This document shows, piece after piece, positions 58,265-64,000 of a stretch of DNA of 64,000 bases. The position numbers were made by a program, and so were the translations under genes. Under the pieces are notes generated by a model that saw nothing but the letters and a program-made list of their open reading frames with translations, was not told the DNA's origin and did no database searches. How positions within the stretch are numbered: the first letter of the stretch is position 1; each line of letters begins with the position of its first letter. The stretch comes from Helichrysum umbraculigerum (lineage: Eukaryota > Streptophyta > Magnoliopsida > Asterales > Asteraceae), in assembly GCA_949592205.1 (NCBI GenBank), contig CATIUR010000005.1, forward strand, positions 135,491,277-135,555,276, in the 5' to 3' direction.

Positions 58265-60807
58265 TGTAACACCCCCAAATTTGATGATTTGCGGAAGCTT
58301 GATTTGGTTGTTACTAATCAATAACAAAGCACAAAGATAAATAGCAAACGACTCTATATGCGTCGTTTTAACAAAATATATTGATAACTGAAATGTTTAC
58401 AACATTTAAAGCTTTACATAGCTCGAGTTTAAATAAAATGAGATTTCAGTACATAAGTACTTATACAAAATATACTAATGCAAGAAAATCTCAATCGTCT
58501 GTATGCTGACTCGAGCTAAAGTCCTGAAGCAGAAACATCCTAGTGCTGGGTACCTGCGATATATGCTAAAAGGTCAGCTATAAAGCTGGTGAGCTCACAG
58601 GTTTGAAATCAAGTAATATCGTATGAACCGCAAGATTTAAATAATGAATTGCATCCAGCAATTAAATAATGAATTGCATCCAGCAATTAAATGATAATCA
58701 TCGTGTATACAGCCATGAGCACATAGTTGAGCTTAACTCGAGGGCCGGGTCCCCTATAGAGAATTCCGGGCGAGGTGCCTCCACGAATGCCTAATCAACA
58801 TTCGTCTTCCCAAATATTAGTACGTCCGTTTACCCGGTTAGTGCTTGCTAACCCGAACGAGGAGGGTCAATCCTATATGGTACCATATACTAATATTCAC
58901 GCTACAACGTATTAACAACTATGCTGACGGAGGACTTTAAATGATTAGTTTCGAAAAACTCATGTAGTATATGAAATGTTTGTACTTGCGTTCACATGTT
59001 AAAAGTTGAGCATTATATCACACCCCTGAGTAAAACAGTAAAAGAGGGGCTATGAGACTCACCTGAGTCTGAAAGCATTTAAACAATCGTAAGTTGATTA
59101 GCCGAATATGAAGTCCAAAGACTTGTAACCTGAGGGTGTCCACGACACGCGATGGTTATAAATATGATTGGGTATCTCAAAAGATCACCCCTGTAGTTGT
59201 TCATCCAACTATAATGTCCAAATCTCCACTATTTGGTTGATAAGTTTAAGTATTTGGAAAGTGTACGACCCGTTGGTGACGGTTTGAAATAATAAACTTT
59301 AAGTATTATTATCAAATTATTGATGTTTTGCACTTACAAAAGTGTCCCAAAGTGTTTTATAAGTCGTATCGTATAAGAGTTTGAGGTTGTATAAGCTCGA
59401 CACTTAGTGAAATTTTAGTTGGAAAACCTGCTGTTTTATGCGACACTTATATGCGTCACTTACATATTCTATGCGTCACTTATGGAGTGTCGGGTATTGG
59501 TGTCAGTATAAAGGTATGCGTCACTAGGACAGTGTCGTGTATCATATTATGCGTCACTTCAGAAGTGACGGGTTCTGTAACATTGCGGCACTTAAGCAGT
59601 GTCGTATAAAATAGATATTTCCAGAATTCGTGCGTCACTTAAGGAGTGACGTGTAACATAGCGACACTAAAGGAGTGTCGGGTAAAATAGCATGGCGGCA
59701 CTAAGGGAGTGTCGTTAGATAGTGTCGGTTGACATATAGGGCGGCACTAGTGAAGTGTCGTTATAAGTTCATAGCGGCACTTAGTTAGTGACGGTCAGTG
59801 GTCAGAAAATGGGCATAGGCGACACTAAAGAAGTGACGGTGTATGTTTGATAGCGGCACTTAAGTAGTGACGCTATAAGGGCGGCAGAGAGGCATAGCGA
59901 CACTATAGTGATGCTAGTACTGTTTTTGGCATTTTAGCGACACTTAAGACTGTTCGACGGATTTCGAGAAAAAATCGTGTTTTCGGGTTTCCGATCGGTC
60001 CCATATTTTTACCCAACCCTTTTATGAACATTATGAGCATAAACAAACAACTAGAAGGTGAAAACACTAGAAATCGAGAGATGTCGGGATTTGTCGGAAA
60101 CTTACAAAGTGTCGGATCAAAAATCCGAAAAGATAGGATGATAGATCGTGATGCGGTGAGTCTTTTATTCCAAAGTGCCGATGAAATCCGAGTGCATTTA
60201 GTGGTAGTATTTTGTGATTTGGATGGATGGAGGTGGTGATGAACTTGAGAGAAAAGAGAGGAGAAAGAGAGAGAGAAATGAGAAAGTGAGAGAAGAGAGT
60301 GGGAAATGGGAGGTTAAGCCCCCATTTTTCCCCCCGCGTTCCCGCTCCGTGCGGTGTTCGTTTGCTCCGTCGTTTAAACGTTAAATAATTATTTTAAATA
60401 TTAATTGGTACATTTTAAAATACAAATTATTACGCGATATTTTATTTAAATATTTTACTAATCACTTTATATTTGAATTATAAAAAAAAAGTAAGTTAAT
60501 TTGTTTGCGCGGTTTACATTTTAAATTATGTAATTTCTGATTGTACGATACGAATGAATACGAAATATTATAATAATAATATTTTTGACATAAAACGTTA
60601 TTTAATAAGATTGGTCACCAACGTCCGTATTAAATTGAATCGAAATACATTCGATTTAAATTGCGTACGATTTAACCAAATCGCATTTTCGTATATATTC
60701 AACAATATATATAATTCGATACATTAATTAGCTTAACAAAGAACTAATTACATGTATTAACATATGATTAGGCACTAATTACTAGTCCTAATTTGGCGGG
60801 TGTTACA
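58265..60807 (-). repeat. 3' LTR of chromovirus
   Basis: 2543 bp, TGTAACACCCCCAAATT...GGCGGGTGTTACA with inverted ends. The U5-side third aligns, inverted, with the same part of the LTR at 50870 (ATATTTGGGAAGACGA, GATTAGGCA). Confidence 0.92.
59439..59948. repeat. Palindrome array in LTR (GCGNCACT...AGTGNCG)
   Basis: About fourteen units such as GCGACACTAAAGGAGTGTCG, GCGTCACTTAAGGAGTGACG and GCGGCACTAAGGGAGTGTCG. The A-to-T change in one arm is matched in the other in several units; other units keep a G/T or a mismatch. Confidence 0.85.
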
Positions 60808-60821
60808 TTCTCCCCCTGTTA
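60808..60821 (-). other. Polypurine tract of chromovirus
   Basis: Plus strand TTCTCCCCCTGTTA, sense strand TAACAGGGGGAGAA, directly upstream of the 3' LTR. Confidence 0.88.
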
Positions 60822-60841
60822 GAAGAATTTCGTCCCGAAAT

Positions 60842-63800
60842 TTAGCTCGAGGTCGTGTTTGATGTGGAATCAGTGAAGAGTTGAGGATATTTGAGTCGCA
60901 TTTGATCTTCCTGTTCCCAGGTGAATTCTGGACCACGCCGCGAATTCCATCTGACCTTGACGATGGGAATACGACTTTGTTTCAGTTGTTTGACCTCACG
61001 GTCTATAATTTCAGCGGGTTCCTCAACGAAGTGTAGTTTATCGTCAACACGAATTTCATCTAGTGGAATAATAAGTGTCTCATCAGACAGACACTTCTTC
61101 AAGTTTGAAATATGAAAAGTAGGGTGCACGCTGCTGAGTTCGGATGGCAGCTGCAATCGATAAGCTACGGGGCCAATCCGTTCAAGGATCTCAAAAGGCC
61201 AGATGTATCTGGGATTTAACTTCCCGCGTTTGCCAAAACGGATGACGCCCTTCCAAGGCGATACTTTCAAGAGTACTCGATCCCCAACTTGGAACTCGAG
61301 TGGTTTGCGTCTCACGTCAGCATAACTTTTCTGACGATCACGTGCGGCTTTGAGTCGGTTTTGGATTTCCACAATTTTCTCAGTGGTGGCGTGTATGAGT
61401 TCAGGACCAGTGAGTTGACTATCTCCCACTTCAGTCCAACAGATCGGTGATCGGCACTTACGACCGTACAGTGCCTCAAAAGGTGCAGCCTTAATGCTGG
61501 CGTGATAGCTGTTATTGTACGAAAATTCGCACAACGGTAGATGTCTTTCCCAGTTTGTACCGAAATCAACTACGCAGGCTCGTAGCATGTCTTCCAGTGT
61601 TTGAATGGTTCGTTCACTTTGGCCATCAGTTTGAGGATGGTATGCGGTACTCATATCGAGACGGGTACCCATGGCTTTTTGAAGTGATTGCCAAAAGTGA
61701 GAGGTGAAACGGGCATCTCTGTCAGAGATGATTGAGATTGGAACACCGTGTTGAGAAATGATTTCTTTGATATAGATTTGTGCAAGGCGTTCCATTTTAT
61801 CGTTTTCCTTGATTGCCAGGAAATGAGCAGATTTGGTGAGACGATCGACGATCACCCAAATGGTATCGCAATCGCTCGACGACTTGGGTAGTTTGGTTAT
61901 GAAATCCATGGCAATCTGATCCCATTTCCATTCAGGGATTTCAGGTTGTTGGAGTAAACCCGGAGGTTTCCGATGTTCGGTTTTTACTTTCGAGCAAGTA
62001 AGACATTTGCTGACATAAGTGGCGATTTCGGCTTTCATGTTCGACCACCAATAAAATTCCTTGATGCCGTGGTACATCTTATCGGATCCCGGATGGATAG
62101 AGTATTTAGACTTGTGAGCCTCGTCCATCACCAAGTCTCGTAGGTTCCCAAAACTAGGCAACCAGATTCGATTTGAGAAATACCTAATCTCGTTAGGTCT
62201 GATTTTGAATTGTTTGTCAATACCACGTAAGGCTTTATTTTTGATATTTTCAGGTTTCAGGGCTTCGATCTGAGCGGTATGAATTTGAATGGTAAGATCG
62301 TTATGAATGGTCATACTGAGGGCTCGGACTCGAAGTGGTTTTGATCGTTCCTTTCGACTGAGGGCATCGGCCACAACATTAGCCTTCCCTGGATGGTACT
62401 TGATCTCGCAATCATAATCGGTAAGCAACTCGACCCATCGACGTTGCCTCATGTTGAGATCCTTCTGATCGAATATATGTTGGAGACTCTTATGATCGGT
62501 AAAGATTGTGCACTTAGTGCCGTAGAGGTAATGTCTCCAGATTTTGAGAGCAAAAATGACAGCTCCAAGTTCGAGATCATGAGTGGTGTAGTTCTTTTCG
62601 TGAATTTTTAGCTGTCGTGAGGCATAGGCAATAACCTTGTCTCGTTGCATCAGCACACAACCGAGACCCTGATGAGAAGCATCGCAGTATACCACGAAGT
62701 CATCGGTGCCTTCGGGTAGTGATAGAATCGGAGCACTGCAAAGCTTTTGTTTCAAGAGTTGGAACGCTGACTCTTGTTTTTCGGTCCAATCGAACCTTTT
62801 GTCCTTCTGAGTCAGTACCGTGAGTGGTTGAGCTATTTTAGAGAAATTTTCGATAAATCGCCGATAGTACCCAGCAAGACCCAAGAATTGTCGTACTTCA
62901 GTTGCAGAGGTGGGAGCTTGCCAGTCTTTGATAGCCTCGATTTTTGATGGGTCTACGTGAATTCCCTGACTGTCGATCACGTGACCAAGAAATTGAACGG
63001 TTTTAATCCAGAACTCACACTTAGAGAATTTAGCGTAAAGCTCCTCGTGTCTAAGTAGTTCAAGGATGGTCTTAAGGTGTTGCGCATGTTCTTGCTCGTT
63101 GCGCGAGTAAATGAGTATGTCATCGATAAAGACAATGACAAACTTATCGAGGTAAGGTTTGCACACCCGGTTCATGAGGTCCATGAATACAGCCGGTGCG
63201 TTGGTTAGACCAAAGGGCATCACTTGGAATTCGTAGTGCCCGTAACGAGTTCTGAAAGCAGTTTTTGGAATATCGGCGTCGCGAACTCGTAATTGATGAT
63301 AACCTGATCGCAGGTCGATTTTTGAGTAGAAACTTGAACCCTGAAGTTGGTCGAATAGATCATCAATGCGAGGAAGTGGGTATCTGTTTTTGACGGTCAA
63401 TTTGTTCAACTCTCGGTAGTCAATGCACATTCGGAATGAACCGTCCTTCTTTTTGACAAATAAGACCGGAGCTCCCCAAGGTGAAGAACTCGGTCTAATG
63501 AATCCTCGATCCAGAAGTTCCTGTAACTGAGAGGACAACTCCTGAAGTTCGGATGGGGCTAAACGGTATGGTGCGCGGGCCACCGGTGCGGCACCCGGCA
63601 CGAGATCGATTAAGAACTCAACCTGTCTAGGCGGAGGTAGACCAGGTAGTTCTTCCGGAAAGACTTTAGGAAAGTCTCTAACAATCGGCACATCCTCAAG
63701 TCGCTTCTCCACCGACTTCTTCTCTGTGATGTGTGCGAGTATTGCAGGGTAACCCTTTCTCAGAAATTTTCGGGTTTATAAGCAGGAGATTATATTGAGT

Positions 63801-64000
63801 CCCGTCCCACCGGTCTCCCCCTGTATGATCAAGGTTCCACCAACGGCGAGTGGGATACGGACGATTTTATCATGACAAACGATTTCAGCTCGATGTTTGG
63901 ACAACCAGTCCATTCCAATAATGACGTCGAAACTTCCGATTTCAATGGGTATAAGGTCGATCGAAAAGGTTTCGTCAGCTAGGTTTAAAGTGCAATTAGG
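60842..64000 (-). CDS. Gypsy Pol polyprotein (protease end, RT, RNase H, integrase), partial
   Basis: The same phase is coding from the window edge. 64000 to about 63790 encodes the end of the aspartic protease (IIGMDWLSKHRAE); a TAA at 63776-63778 interrupts it; then a stop-free run of 956 residues from 63712 ends at 60842. Numbering from Met 63712: RT about 85-245 (CIDYRELN, catalytic VFIDDIL at 194-200), RNase H about 335-455 (YCDASHQGLG, TDHKSL, VADALSR), integrase zinc finger H540/H548/C570/C573, catalytic D603, D664 and E700 (YHPQTDGQSE), and a chromodomain-like C-terminus (EIIDREVKQLKQ ... EFTWEQEDQMRLKYP). All catalytic residues visible are conserved. The internal stop suggests recent inactivation, unless it is an error. 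The gag part lies outside the window. Confidence 0.92.

Larger units (their letters stand above)
58265..64000 (-). mobile_element. Ty3/gypsy chromovirus (Tekay/Del-like), 3' half in window
   Basis: Minus-oriented element: 3' LTR 58265-60807, polypurine tract, pol reading leftwards from beyond 64000. The left flank is CTTAC (58260-58264); the partner is outside the window. Pol order protease-RT-RNase H-integrase with a chromodomain-like tail indicates the chromovirus branch, Tekay/Del by resemblance. Confidence 0.92.

Noticed and set aside
1..64000. tRNA, rRNA or organellar insertions
   Set aside because: No tRNA cloverleaf, rRNA or chloroplast/mitochondrial gene was recognised; the TGGTATCAGAGC words are primer binding sites, not tRNA genes.

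Overview
The window is nuclear DNA of a flowering plant. Evidence: long spliced genes with GT-AG introns, plant-only families (SAUR, LRR-VIII receptor kinase, cytosolic sulfotransferase), tRNA-Met-primed Ty1/copia and Ty3/gypsy retrotransposons and many MITEs. The protein flavour of the GRF zinc finger, the SAUR, the chromovirus pol and the reverse transcriptase relic suggests an Asteraceae-like eudicot; that is an inference, not a proof.

Layout. 1-13.7 kb is an intergenic transposon graveyard: a truncated gypsy LTR (1-1877) inserted in the C-terminus of a Mutator transposase (1878-2449), which faces a two-exon GRF zinc-finger gene (2919-3373, minus); then a Harbinger transposase fossil (4643-5032) and a series of MITEs, many with target-site duplications (TSDs) that can be read directly (TAA, TA, 8 bp, 9 bp). 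13.75-31.15 kb is one Ty1/copia element with a GATAC TSD. It encodes only a broken gag and was itself invaded by a solo gypsy LTR (16574-18422, TSD GAATA) and by a very young gag-only gypsy element (20568-28728, TSD ATAAA).

31.15-48.6 kb is gene space. A 20-exon LRR receptor kinase of the At1g06840 type (35546-45165, plus) has introns studded with MITEs. It is followed by a sulfotransferase fragment trapped inside a duplicated 3'-flank, a sulfotransferase pseudogene (46067-47046, minus) and a SAUR gene (48196-48543, minus).

49.0-64 kb is a decayed non-LTR-type reverse transcriptase element (minus strand) whose C-terminus looks like a CCHC plus restriction-like endonuclease module and whose 3' end runs into a TAA/TAG-type microsatellite. 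It is split by an internally deleted gypsy element (50870-57138) and cut at its 5' side by a chromovirus (58265 to beyond 64000, minus) with a long pol frame.

The most interesting pattern is not a gene. Every gypsy LTR in the window carries, about 0.65-1.4 kb from its 5' end, an array of short CpG-containing palindromes. Two unrelated LTR families share the sense-strand core CGGCG flanked by complementary arms whose sequence changes in a compensated way; a third family uses GCGACACT/AGTGTCGC arms. LTRs that are otherwise related carry different palindromes, so the array behaves like a fast-changing cassette.
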